Source: Actinomycetes bacterium
GTDB taxonomy: Bacteria; Actinomycetota; CALGFH01
NCBI GenBank assembly: GCA_030152105.1
Contig: JASLIH010000526.1
Span: 1-15,990, forward strand
Direction of reading: 5' to 3'
DNA length: 15,990 nt
Positions within the stretch are counted from its first letter, which is position 1. Each line of letters opens with the position of its first letter. This document shows, piece by piece, positions 6,155-13,694 of the stretch. The notes beneath the pieces are model-generated. The model was not told where the DNA came from and made no database searches. It saw nothing but the letters and a program-made list of their open reading frames with translations. The position numbers and the translations under genes were made by a program.

Positions 6155-7381
6155 GTGGGACGACTGCTCGGCGACCCGGAGGTCTGGGACGACAGCCCGG
6201 CCCGCCCCCGCCCGGCGGCGCGGGGACTGGCCGGGCTCGCGACCGGCGCCGTGGCCGGCCTGCTGCTCGCCTTCGCGGTGGTCCCGCGCCCGCACCCGCC
6301 GCCCCCGGAGGTCAGGCTCCCGCCGGCCGCCGAGGCGCCCAAGCTCCGGGTCGAGAACCAGGTCCTCTACAGCGCCAGCCTCGGCGGCGGGCCGCTGCTG
6401 GTGACGCGTTCGGGCCGGCTGGAGCAGGTCAACGCCGACGGCACCGACCGCCGGGTGCTGGCCCAGGACGTCCGGGCAAGGGCCGTGGTCGGGCCCGACC
6501 GGGCGGGCGTCCTGGTCGCCCTGGACAGCGGTGTGGTCACCCGGGTCGAGGCCAACGGCGCCAGCCGCCAGCTCGGTCCGGCCAACTTCCTCGCCGACGG
6601 CCTGGCCGGCGCCGGCCGGCAGCTGCTGGCCTGCCCCGACCCGGCCGGGCAGCCGGCCGACGGCGGCCTGCTCCTGGACGCGGTCAGCGGGCGGGCCAGG
6701 CCGGTCAAGCTCGGCTGCCCGGTCGCCTGGGCGGCCAGGGCCGGGGTGTTCGCCGGAGCCGGCGGGCCCTGGACGCGTCTCCAGGGGTTCCGCCGGGCCG
6801 CGGCCGTCCCCCGGGGCGGGTCGGTGCTGGTCGGGCGGCCGGGCAAGCCGCCCCGGGTGCTGCTGGAGGCCAAGCGGCTGCGGCGGCTCGCCGGCAGGGG
6901 AGCGGTGGTCGACGGCCTCGCCCTCAGCCCCGACGCCGAGCTGGTCGCGGTGTCGGCCGGCCGGCCGGGCGGCCGCTGGCAGGTGCTGGTGCTCGACCGC
7001 GACGGCCGCCAGGTGACCAGCATCCCCCTGGCCGGGGGGCACCGGCCGGCCTGGATCGGCTGGTCCGACCGGCAGGGCTCGACCACCCTGGCCGTGGCCG
7101 CCGTCGACCGCCGCGGCAACCTGGCCACCGCCGAGCTGGCGGCCAGAGAGGGGTCCGGGTACGTGCTGGCCTGGCAGCCCGAGGGCGGCAGCTCGCGGGT
7201 GCTGGCCTCCGGGGTGCCGATGGTCGCGGCCGACGGCTTCGCCTGGTCCTCGGACGGGGACTCGGTGGCCATCTCCTCGCCCGCCGGGATCCTGATCGTC
7301 AAGCAGGCCGACGTCGTCTACACCACCGCCAGCCCGGTCACCGGCACCCTCCTCGCCTGGCCATCCGGAGCAGCGCCGTGA
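6155..7381 (+). CDS. Membrane-anchored beta-propeller-like protein 1 (408 aa)
   Basis: A short cytoplasmic N-terminus is followed by one transmembrane helix (about residues 24-43, GLAGLATGAVAGLLLAFAVV), a Pro-rich linker and an extracytoplasmic domain of about 340 residues. That domain is built from repeated beta-strand units of the WD40/TolB/YncE kind. Examples are SGRLEQVNADGTDRRVL, GLALSPDAELVAVSAG with WQVLVLDRDGRQV, and GFAWSSDGDSVAISS. C160 and C188 are likely to pair in a disulfide. No lipobox is present. The GTG at 6155 follows an AGGTAGGGA stretch, and the gene starts the rightward operon. Its stop overlaps the next gene as GTGA. It resembles the next protein in layout and in several strands, so the two are paralogues. 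A propeller fixed beside an FtsX permease may act as a sensor, substrate-binding or scaffold domain. No specific family is recognised. Confidence 0.7.
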   Translation: MGRLLGDPEVWDDSPARPRPAARGLAGLATGAVAGLLLAFAVVPRPHPPPPEVRLPPAAEAPKLRVENQVLYSASLGGGPLLVTRSGRLEQVNADGTDRRVLAQDVRARAVVGPDRAGVLVALDSGVVTRVEANGASRQLGPANFLADGLAGAGRQLLACPDPAGQPADGGLLLDAVSGRARPVKLGCPVAWAARAGVFAGAGGPWTRLQGFRRAAAVPRGGSVLVGRPGKPPRVLLEAKRLRRLAGRGAVVDGLALSPDAELVAVSAGRPGGRWQVLVLDRDGRQVTSIPLAGGHRPAWIGWSDRQGSTTLAVAAVDRRGNLATAELAAREGSGYVLAWQPEGGSSRVLASGVPMVAADGFAWSSDGDSVAISSPAGILIVKQADVVYTTASPVTGTLLAWPSGAAP

Positions 7382-8763
7382 GCGACCCGCCACCCACCGG
7401 GGGTGTGGTCAACCAGGAGCAGCCGTCGCCGGGGCTGCTGGTGGAGCGGGGGCGGGGACGGCGGCGGCTGGCCGTGCTGGTGCCGGTCGTGGCGGTGGTG
7501 TGCGGACTGGTCGCCGGAGGCCTGGCCGGGGAACGAGCGGTGGGGCGGCAGCGGGCGACCGCGGTGACCGGGCCGGCCGGAGGCGGGACCGGGTCCGGCG
7601 GGGCCGGGGTGGGGCCGGCGGGAGTGGTCGGGCCGGTGGAGCAGCTTCGGGGGGCTGGGAGGGTGCTGTTCACCGACCCGCAGGGGCGGGTGCACACCCA
7701 GGGGGCGGACGGGGATCGGCACCGGGTGCTGGGCCAGCTGGGGGAGCTGACGACCCGGCGGGCGCCGTCGGGGTTCGAGCTGGAGGTGGCCGCGCACCTG
7801 CTGTCGGACCCGCCGGACGGGCGCCTGGCCGAGCTGGGGCCCGACGCCGACCTGGTGTACCTGCGAACCGCCGATGGGGCGGCCGCCGTGGGCAGGCTCC
7901 AGGACGGGTCGCTGCGGCGGCTGGTCCCGGCCGGGTGGCGGTCGCCCGGGCCGCCCCGGCACGCGGCCGACGGGAGCGTGCTCGGTGTCTGCGGCTACCG
8001 GCTGGGCGGCGACCGGCTGCCGGCGGTCACCGACGCGAGGAGCTGGGTCCTGGACGGGTCGGGGAAGCGCCTGGCCACCCTGCCTGGCTGCCTGTACGAC
8101 GTGGCCGCCGACGGCGCCTCGGCCCTGGTCGCCGACCCGGCCGAGGGCCGACGGGCCGGCCCCGTGCCCGGCCGCGAGTTCCTCCGCCGCCCTCCGGTCG
8201 GGGCCTCCGACCAGCTGACCAGGGGTCTGCGGCTGTGGCGGCGCGACGGGAGCTTCCACCCGGTGCTGGGCTTCGCGGACGTGGTCCGGGTGTTCCGGAC
8301 CGTCCAGCCCGGGGTCGACCCGCGCGGCCTCGTGGTCGTGACCGCCGTGCTCGGGCCCGACGGGCGCCAGGCCCTGGTCCGTATCGTCGACACCCTGGCC
8401 GACGTCGACCCCAGGACGGGCCGGGAGGTCGAGGTCCTGGCCGTGGTCGACCTGCAGCGGGGTCGGGCCGAGTCGGCTCCCGAGCACCTGCCCGGCCTCT
8501 TCGCGTTCCTGCCCACCGGCGGCTGGGCCCTGACCGGCGGCGCCGGCACCGCCACCTACCTGCCCCGCGACCGGCCGCCGCAGCTGCTCTGTTCGGGCAT
8601 CGCCGGCGACGGCGTGTACGCGATCGAGCCCAGCCCCGACGGCGCCTGGCTGCTGCTCGCCGGGGCGAGCTGGCGGTTCATCCGCGCCGACGACCCGTCG
8701 GTGCAGGTCAGCTACCCGGCCCCCGGGCGGCTGGCCTCCTGGGTCCCGGAGCCGGGGCGATGA
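7378..8763 (+). CDS. Membrane-anchored beta-propeller-like protein 2 (461 aa)
   Basis: The GTG at 7378 overlaps the preceding TGA (GTGA) and has GGAG eight bases upstream. A positively charged RGRGRRR stretch precedes a transmembrane helix (about residues 31-50), then a Gly/Ala-rich linker, then an extracytoplasmic propeller-like domain. Recurrent units include QGRVHTQGADGDRHRVLGQ, RSWVLDGSGKRLATLPGC and YAIEPSPDGAWLLLAG. The first of these aligns with SGRLEQVNADGTDRRVLAQ of the upstream protein, indicating gene duplication. C205 and C238 occupy the same place as the Cys pair of that protein, and C405 is extra. No function is recognised. Tight coupling to the permease and ATPases downstream suggests that it is an external subunit of that ABC system. 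The same frame stays open far upstream of 7378, but that stretch is the shadow of the first propeller gene. Confidence 0.7.
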   Translation: MSDPPPTGGVVNQEQPSPGLLVERGRGRRRLAVLVPVVAVVCGLVAGGLAGERAVGRQRATAVTGPAGGGTGSGGAGVGPAGVVGPVEQLRGAGRVLFTDPQGRVHTQGADGDRHRVLGQLGELTTRRAPSGFELEVAAHLLSDPPDGRLAELGPDADLVYLRTADGAAAVGRLQDGSLRRLVPAGWRSPGPPRHAADGSVLGVCGYRLGGDRLPAVTDARSWVLDGSGKRLATLPGCLYDVAADGASALVADPAEGRRAGPVPGREFLRRPPVGASDQLTRGLRLWRRDGSFHPVLGFADVVRVFRTVQPGVDPRGLVVVTAVLGPDGRQALVRIVDTLADVDPRTGREVEVLAVVDLQRGRAESAPEHLPGLFAFLPTGGWALTGGAGTATYLPRDRPPQLLCSGIAGDGVYAIEPSPDGAWLLLAGASWRFIRADDPSVQVSYPAPGRLASWVPEPGR

Positions 8764-8813
8764 CCACGGTGGGCGCGGATGCCACCGCTCCCCAGGCGGC
8801 AGGGCGCCGATGA
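8760..8813 (+). CDS. 17-codon bridging ORF between propeller 2 and the permease
   Basis: An ATG overlapping the stop of the upstream gene (ATGA, 8760-8763) opens the peptide MTTVGADATAPQAAGRR. Its TGA (8811-8813) overlaps the permease ATG, again as ATGA. A GGAG lies about ten bases upstream. The permease frame has no other start between the two genes. The mini-ORF therefore looks like a relay that carries ribosomes from one gene to the next, though it may also be a chance open stretch. The peptide itself has no recognisable feature. Confidence 0.4.
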   Translation: MTTVGADATAPQAAGRR

Positions 8814-11800
8814 GCTCGCTGCGGCTGGCCCTGCGCGGGCTGCGGGCCAGGGCCGGGCTGTCGGCGGCGCTGCTGGCGGTGGCCACCTTCGCCGTCGGGG
8901 TGGGCGTGGCCGGGGCCATCTACCTGCGCGCGGCCGGCGAGTCGCTGCTGACCCAGAACCTGCGCTCGGCGACCAGCCACACCGCGGGCCTGCACATCAG
9001 CCAGGTCGTGGCCGACGGCAGGGAGCTGCGCGGCCTGACCCAGTCGGTGGCCGCGGCCCGCCCGGCCGTGCCGGCGCTGGCCCCGCCGGTGACCGGCCTC
9101 GAGACGCGCACTCCGATCGAGCTCCTGGCCGCGGGCGGCCGGCCCGGCTCCGCCTATCTGGCCAGCCGCGACGGCATCTGCACCCGCCTGGTGGTCGAGG
9201 CCGGACGCTGCCCGGTGGCCAGGCCGCTCAGCCTGCCGGCCGAGGTCGCGGTCAGCCGCCGCACCGCCGAGTGGCTCGGCCTCGGCCTCGGCGACCGCTT
9301 CCAGGCCAAGGGGTTCGGGGCCGGGGCGGCCGGCCGCGACCTGGAGCTCGCCGCCATCTACACCCCGACCCCGTACGACCCCTACTGGTTCGGCGCCCAG
9401 CGGGCCTACTTCCCCCTTCCGCCGACCGGCAACGAGCTGCCGCCGCTGGACGCCGTCTTCCTGGCCGGCGGCGACCTGCTCCCGGTGGTCGACAACGGCT
9501 CCCTCGACATCCGCGCCCGCTTCGACCACTTCGTCCAGCCGGACCGGATGCGCCTGGCCGACACCGCGGCCGTCCCGCCCGCCCTCGGCCGGGTCGCCGA
9601 GGTGCTGCGGATCAACAACCCCAACGCCGTCGTGCTCACCGGCCTCGGCGGCCTGGTGGCCAAGGCCGAGGCCGACCGCCAGGCCCTGACCGTGCCCGTG
9701 CTCCTGGCCGACGTCCAGCTCGCCTCCCTGGCCCTGCTCATCCTGGTCGTCGTCGCCGCCATGGCCGCCGAGGCCAGAGCGGGCGAGGTGGCCCTGGCCA
9801 AGGTGCGGGGGGCCACCACCGGGCAGGCGTTCGGCCTGGCCGTCCTCGAGCTGGCCGTGGTCGCCGCCCTCGCCCTCCCGGCCGGGCTGGCGGTCGGCTG
9901 GCTGGGCGCCTACCTGCTCGCCCGCAGCCAGTTCGAGGCTGGCATCCCGGTGGTCGTGACCCCGGCGGCGGTCGCGGTGGCCGTCGCGGCCACGGTGGTC
10001 GCCCTGGCCGCGGCCAGCCTGGCCAGCCTCGGCGCGGTCCGCCGGCGGATCCTCGACCAGTGGCGGCGAGGGCGCTCGGACCGGGTCGGCCGGCGGGCGG
10101 TCGTCCTCGACGTGGTGCTGCTGCTGGTCGCCGTGGGCGCCCTGGCCAACCTGCGCGCCTCGGGGACCCGCCAGGCGAGCGGCGGCTACGACCTGCTGGC
10201 CACCGTCGCCCCCGGGCTGGCCGTCCTGGCCGCGGCCCTGGTCGTCGGCCGCTCACTGCCGCTGTTCGCGGGCTGGCTGGTCCGGCTCACCCACCGCTCG
10301 ACCGGCGTGGCCACCTGGGTCGGGGCCCGCCAGGTCGCCCGCCGGGGCGGGCCGGCCCTGCGAGTGGTGATCGCCCTGGCCGCCGCGTTCGGCCTGGTCT
10401 CCTTCGCGGTCACCGTCCGCCAGGACATGGCCCACAACCGCCACGACCGCGCCTACACCGAGGTGGGGGCGGCCGAGCAGCTGCGGGTCAGCGTCCCCCG
10501 CGACGCCCTCGGGCCCGAGCGGGTGGCCGAGGCCGACCCGTCGGGCCGGGCCGCCATGGCCGTGGTGCGCTACCCGGCCACCCTGCGCGACGCCCCGACG
10601 GTCAAGGCCACCCTGCTCGGGGTGCAGCCCGGCCGCTACCCGGCGGTCGGGTTCTGGCGCGACGACTTCTCCGGGCGGTCGCTGGAGGCCACCATGGCCG
10701 GGCTCGCCTCCTCGCCGGTGGCGCCGCTCGACCTGGGCCGGGCCGACCAGCTCGAGGTCACCGTCGGGGCCACCGCGGTCCGGGCCGACGGCCCGGTCCG
10801 GCTGGTCGCCCTGGTGCAGGGCGCGACCCGCGCCGCCCGGGTCGACCTTGGGCGCCTGGAGCCCGGCGCGGCGCGCCCGCTGCGGGGCCGGCTCGACCCG
10901 GCCGGGGGGCCGTGGCGGCTGCAGCGGCTCTGGGTCCAGCGCGAGCCCGGGGTGGCCAGCGCGGTCAGCGTCGCCCTGATCTTCGACTCGGTGCGTGCCG
11001 GCCAGGGCGGCGCCTGGCGGCTGGTCGACGGGTTCGACGACCCGGCCAGCTGGTACTCGCTCAACGACAACGCCTACGAGCCGGAGGACTCCCTGACCCC
11101 CACCACCGCGGCCGACGGTGCCGCCCTGAGCGTCGCCATCGACGCCCCCGGCTCGGGCGTGACCCTCGGCATCGGCCACGCCTCGGTGCCCGAGGCCCTG
11201 CCGGCGGTGGTCACCCCCGGCCTCCTGCGGGCCGTGTCGGCAGAGGTCGGCCGGGTGGTGCGGGTCCGCGGCCCCATCCCCGGCGACCTGCTGATCAAGG
11301 TGACCGGCGTGGCCAGTGTGCTCCCCGGCGCCGTCGGCGCCAGCGCCGCCGCCTTCGTCGACGCCGACTGGCTGCTGGTCCACGCCCAGCGCAACCCGAT
11401 CGACCGGCCGCAGAGCACCGAGGTCTGGACCGTCGGCGGGACCGGCGGGCAGGCCGTGGCCGAGCGGCTCGGGGCCGCCGGGGTCCGGGTCGAGACGCGC
11501 GCCGCCGCCGCCGACATCGAGGCCGGCCTGGCCCAGCAGGCCCCGTCGCTGGCGCTGCTGCTGCTGCTCGTGGGGGCGGCCGCCGGGGCCGCCCTGGCCA
11601 CCGGGGGGGTCATGCTCCACCTGTACCTGACCGGCCGGCGGCGGGCCTTCGAGCTGGCCGTGCTCGAGGTGTTCGGGGCCAGGCGGCGCGACCTGTGGGG
11701 GCCGGTCGCGGTCGAGCAGGGGGCGCTGGTCGGCTACGGGGTGCTCTGCGGCGGGGTCATCGGCCTGGTGGTCGCCCTGGTCGCGCTCCCGGCCATCCCC

Positions 11801-11971
11801 CAGTTCGCCGACCGGCCCACCCTGCCCCCGCCGATCTACACCCCCGACTGGGCCACCCTCGGGCTGGCCCTCGGGCTGGCCGTGCTGCTGGTCGGCCTCG
11901 GCCTGGCCGCCGTGGTCGCCGCCCTGGTCCGCCAGGCCCGCCCCGCCCTGCTCCGTGAGGAGGAGCTGTGA
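8810..11971 (+). CDS. Double FtsX/MacB-type ABC transporter permease (1053 aa)
   Basis: This inner-membrane permease consists of two FtsX units in tandem. Unit one has a helix at about residues 14-36, an external domain (about 40-300, with C124 and C134 able to pair) and an FtsX domain with three helices at 300-410. Two linking helices (about 430-448 and 461-490) follow. Unit two has a helix at 517-537, a second large external domain (about 540-905) and a C-terminal three-helix FtsX domain from about 912. The hallmark cytoplasmic segments are EVALAKVRGATTGQ in unit one and FELAVLEVFGARRRDLWG in unit two. Family knowledge: such permeases couple cytoplasmic ATP hydrolysis to movement of external domains (LolCDE, MacB, FtsEX types) rather than classical import. 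The ATG at 8810 overlaps the bridging ORF stop, and AGGG lies close upstream. Two ATPase genes follow directly, one possibly for each half. The substrate is unknown. Confidence 0.9.
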   Translation: MSSLRLALRGLRARAGLSAALLAVATFAVGVGVAGAIYLRAAGESLLTQNLRSATSHTAGLHISQVVADGRELRGLTQSVAAARPAVPALAPPVTGLETRTPIELLAAGGRPGSAYLASRDGICTRLVVEAGRCPVARPLSLPAEVAVSRRTAEWLGLGLGDRFQAKGFGAGAAGRDLELAAIYTPTPYDPYWFGAQRAYFPLPPTGNELPPLDAVFLAGGDLLPVVDNGSLDIRARFDHFVQPDRMRLADTAAVPPALGRVAEVLRINNPNAVVLTGLGGLVAKAEADRQALTVPVLLADVQLASLALLILVVVAAMAAEARAGEVALAKVRGATTGQAFGLAVLELAVVAALALPAGLAVGWLGAYLLARSQFEAGIPVVVTPAAVAVAVAATVVALAAASLASLGAVRRRILDQWRRGRSDRVGRRAVVLDVVLLLVAVGALANLRASGTRQASGGYDLLATVAPGLAVLAAALVVGRSLPLFAGWLVRLTHRSTGVATWVGARQVARRGGPALRVVIALAAAFGLVSFAVTVRQDMAHNRHDRAYTEVGAAEQLRVSVPRDALGPERVAEADPSGRAAMAVVRYPATLRDAPTVKATLLGVQPGRYPAVGFWRDDFSGRSLEATMAGLASSPVAPLDLGRADQLEVTVGATAVRADGPVRLVALVQGATRAARVDLGRLEPGAARPLRGRLDPAGGPWRLQRLWVQREPGVASAVSVALIFDSVRAGQGGAWRLVDGFDDPASWYSLNDNAYEPEDSLTPTTAADGAALSVAIDAPGSGVTLGIGHASVPEALPAVVTPGLLRAVSAEVGRVVRVRGPIPGDLLIKVTGVASVLPGAVGASAAAFVDADWLLVHAQRNPIDRPQSTEVWTVGGTGGQAVAERLGAAGVRVETRAAAADIEAGLAQQAPSLALLLLLVGAAAGAALATGGVMLHLYLTGRRRAFELAVLEVFGARRRDLWGPVAVEQGALVGYGVLCGGVIGLVVALVALPAIPQFADRPTLPPPIYTPDWATLGLALGLAVLLVGLGLAAVVAALVRQARPALLREEEL

Positions 11972-11984
11972 GCCGGAGGGGACC

Positions 11985-12890
11985 GTGAGCACCACCGTGG
12001 AACGGGTCAAGGGGGTGGCGGACGGGCGCAGAGCCCGGGCCGGGGAGCGGCTGCTGGCCTGCGAGGGCCTGTTCCACCTGTACCTGCTGGAGGGGCGCGA
12101 GGTGGTCGCCCTCCAGGGGGTCGACTTCGGGGTCGACTGGGGCGAGATGGTGGCCCTGCTGGGGCCGTCGGGGTCGGGCAAGTCGACCATGCTGGCGATC
12201 CTCGGCGGCCTGGAACGGCCGTCGGCCGGGCGGGTCCTGCTGGACGGGATCGACGTCAGCCGGCTCTCGGAGGCCCAGCTGACCATGCTGCGACGGCGCC
12301 GGCTCGGGTTCATCTGGCAGGGCCCGGCCCGAAATCTCCTACTGCACGCCTCGGCCTGGGAGAACCTGGACCTGCCGATGGTCCTGGCCGGGCTGCCGGC
12401 CGGCCGGCGCCGCCGCCGGGCCGAGGTGCTGCTGGACGCCGTCGACCTGAGCGCCCAGCGCGACAAGCCGATCCGGGCCCTGTCCGGCGGGGAGCAGCAG
12501 CGGCTGGCGGTGGCGGTCGCCCTGGCCAACAACCCGCCCCTGCTGCTCGCCGACGAGCCGACCAGCCAGCTCGACCGGGCCAACGTGCGCCGGGTCGTGG
12601 AGCTGCTCAAGGAGGCGCGCGAGGACCTCGGGACCACCGTGGTCGTGGTCACCCACGACGCCGAGGTGGCCGCGGCCATGGACCGGACCGTGACCATCCG
12701 CGACGGCCGGGTCAGCGCCGAGGGTCGCGGCGGGGCCGAGTACGCGGTCGTCGGGCCCACCGGCTCGCTCCACCTCCCGGCCCACGCGCTCGACGTCCTC
12801 CCGCCCGGCGCCCGGGTCGTGGTCGAGGTCGAGGGCGACCAGGTGGTGCTCAAGCCCACCGAGGGCACCCAGGAGGAGGGACGGCCGTGA
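11985..12890 (+). CDS. ABC transporter ATP-binding protein with AbrB-like C-terminal tail (301 aa)
   Basis: This is a cytoplasmic nucleotide-binding subunit of the MacB/LolD group. It has a complete Walker A (GPSGSGKS, residues 60-67), a Q-loop in FIWQGP, the signature LSGGEQ (166-171), Walker B LLLADEPT (186-193) and the switch His H224. It should hydrolyse ATP. Residues about 252-292 form an added strand-rich tail: YAVVGPTGSLHLP, then ARVVVEVEGDQVVLKP. This has the shape of an AbrB/SpoVT swapped-hairpin domain and might mediate dimerisation or regulation. The GTG at 11985 has GGAGGGG just upstream, and the gene begins 13 bases after the permease stop. An upstream GTG at 11955 inside the permease is less likely. 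The 3' end overlaps the next ATPase gene as GTGA. Confidence 0.9.
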   Translation: MSTTVERVKGVADGRRARAGERLLACEGLFHLYLLEGREVVALQGVDFGVDWGEMVALLGPSGSGKSTMLAILGGLERPSAGRVLLDGIDVSRLSEAQLTMLRRRRLGFIWQGPARNLLLHASAWENLDLPMVLAGLPAGRRRRRAEVLLDAVDLSAQRDKPIRALSGGEQQRLAVAVALANNPPLLLADEPTSQLDRANVRRVVELLKEAREDLGTTVVVVTHDAEVAAAMDRTVTIRDGRVSAEGRGGAEYAVVGPTGSLHLPAHALDVLPPGARVVVEVEGDQVVLKPTEGTQEEGRP

Positions 12891-13576
12891 CCACGCTGGC
12901 GGCCGACCGGCTGGTGGCCATCCGCGGCGGCCGCAACGTCGTCGACGGGGTGTCGCTGGAGGTCCACGACGGCCAGGTCGTGGGGCTGGTCGGCCCGTCG
13001 GGGTCGGGCAAGTCGACCACACTGCTGCTGCTGGCCGGGCTGGAGCCGCCCGACGCCGGGGCCGTCCAGCTCGACGGGCAGGACCTGGCCGAGCTGGGCG
13101 CGGCCGCCCGCCAGGCCCTGCGCCGGGACCGGGTCGCGCTCGTGTTCCAGGGCTACGGCCTGCTGTCGCTGCTCACGGCCAGGGAGAACGTCGAGCTCCC
13201 GTTCCGCGTGGCCCGGCGCGACCCGGTGGCCGCGGTGGCCGCGGCCACGCGCTGGCTGGGCCTCCTCGGTCTGGGCGACCGTGCCGACCAGCGCACCGAC
13301 CAGCTCTCGGGCGGCGAGCGCCAGCGGGTCGCCCTGGCCCGCGCCCTGGCCGTCGAGCCGGCCGTCCTGCTGGTCGACGAGCCCACCGCCGAGCTGGACG
13401 AGGAGAACCGTGACCGCGCCGTCGGCCTGCTCCGCGACGCCGCCGACCGCGGCGCCGCCGTGGTCGTCGCCACCCACGACCCCGAGGTCGTCGAGCTCTG
13501 CGACCGGGTCGTCCGCCTGGTCGACGGCCGCCCCCTCGAGCTCACCCCAGGCGAAGTCGGTGGCCCCGTCGCCTGA
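12887..13576 (+). CDS. ABC transporter ATP-binding protein, MacB/LolD type (229 aa)
   Basis: This is a compact nucleotide-binding subunit of normal length. Walker A GPSGSGKST is at residues 36-44, the Q-loop is in FQGYGLL, the signature LSGGERQ is at 140-146, Walker B LLVDEPT is at 161-167 and the switch His is H197. All catalytic motifs are intact. The GTG at 12887 overlaps the upstream stop (GTGA) and has a GGAGG stretch about ten bases upstream. Unlike its partner it has no C-terminal extension. With a fused double permease upstream, the two ATPases could form an asymmetric heterodimer, one per FtsX half. It is the last gene of the operon; a GC-rich hairpin region follows. Confidence 0.93.
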   Translation: MTTLAADRLVAIRGGRNVVDGVSLEVHDGQVVGLVGPSGSGKSTTLLLLAGLEPPDAGAVQLDGQDLAELGAAARQALRRDRVALVFQGYGLLSLLTARENVELPFRVARRDPVAAVAAATRWLGLLGLGDRADQRTDQLSGGERQRVALARALAVEPAVLLVDEPTAELDEENRDRAVGLLRDAADRGAAVVVATHDPEVVELCDRVVRLVDGRPLELTPGEVGGPVA

Positions 13577-13611
13577 CCCACAGCGGATCCCAAGAGGTCG
13601 CGCCAAACCCG

Positions 13612-13685
13612 CCCGGTCCGGCGCCCGACCCACCCCGGGACGCCCTCGACCCACCCGGTCCGGCGCCGGGTCCCCCGGTGGGGGA
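13612..13685 (+). repeat. Direct repeats and hairpins after the ABC operon
   Basis: CCCGGTCCGGCGCC occurs at 13612-13625 and again at 13654-13667, and CGACCCACCC also appears twice between and beside them. The second copy lies in a 6-bp stem (acccgg/ccgggt, 13653-13671). An immediately following stem pairs 13671-13676 with 13680-13685 around the loop GGT. There is no T-run, so this is at best a GC-stem terminator. The last stem covers a G-rich ribosome binding site of the next gene. Confidence 0.45.
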
Positions 13686-13694
13686 GCGTAGCCG

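Noticed and set aside
6046..7377. Upstream extension of the propeller 2 frame
   Set aside because: This stretch is Pro/Arg/Gly-rich shadow sequence over propeller 1. The real start is the GTG at 7378, with its GTGA overlap and GGAG site.
8779..11958. A forward open frame of over 1000 codons in another frame over the permease
   Set aside because: Almost entirely Gly/Arg/Pro/Ala with no membrane segments; the frame at 8810 gives a proper FtsX permease over the same bases.
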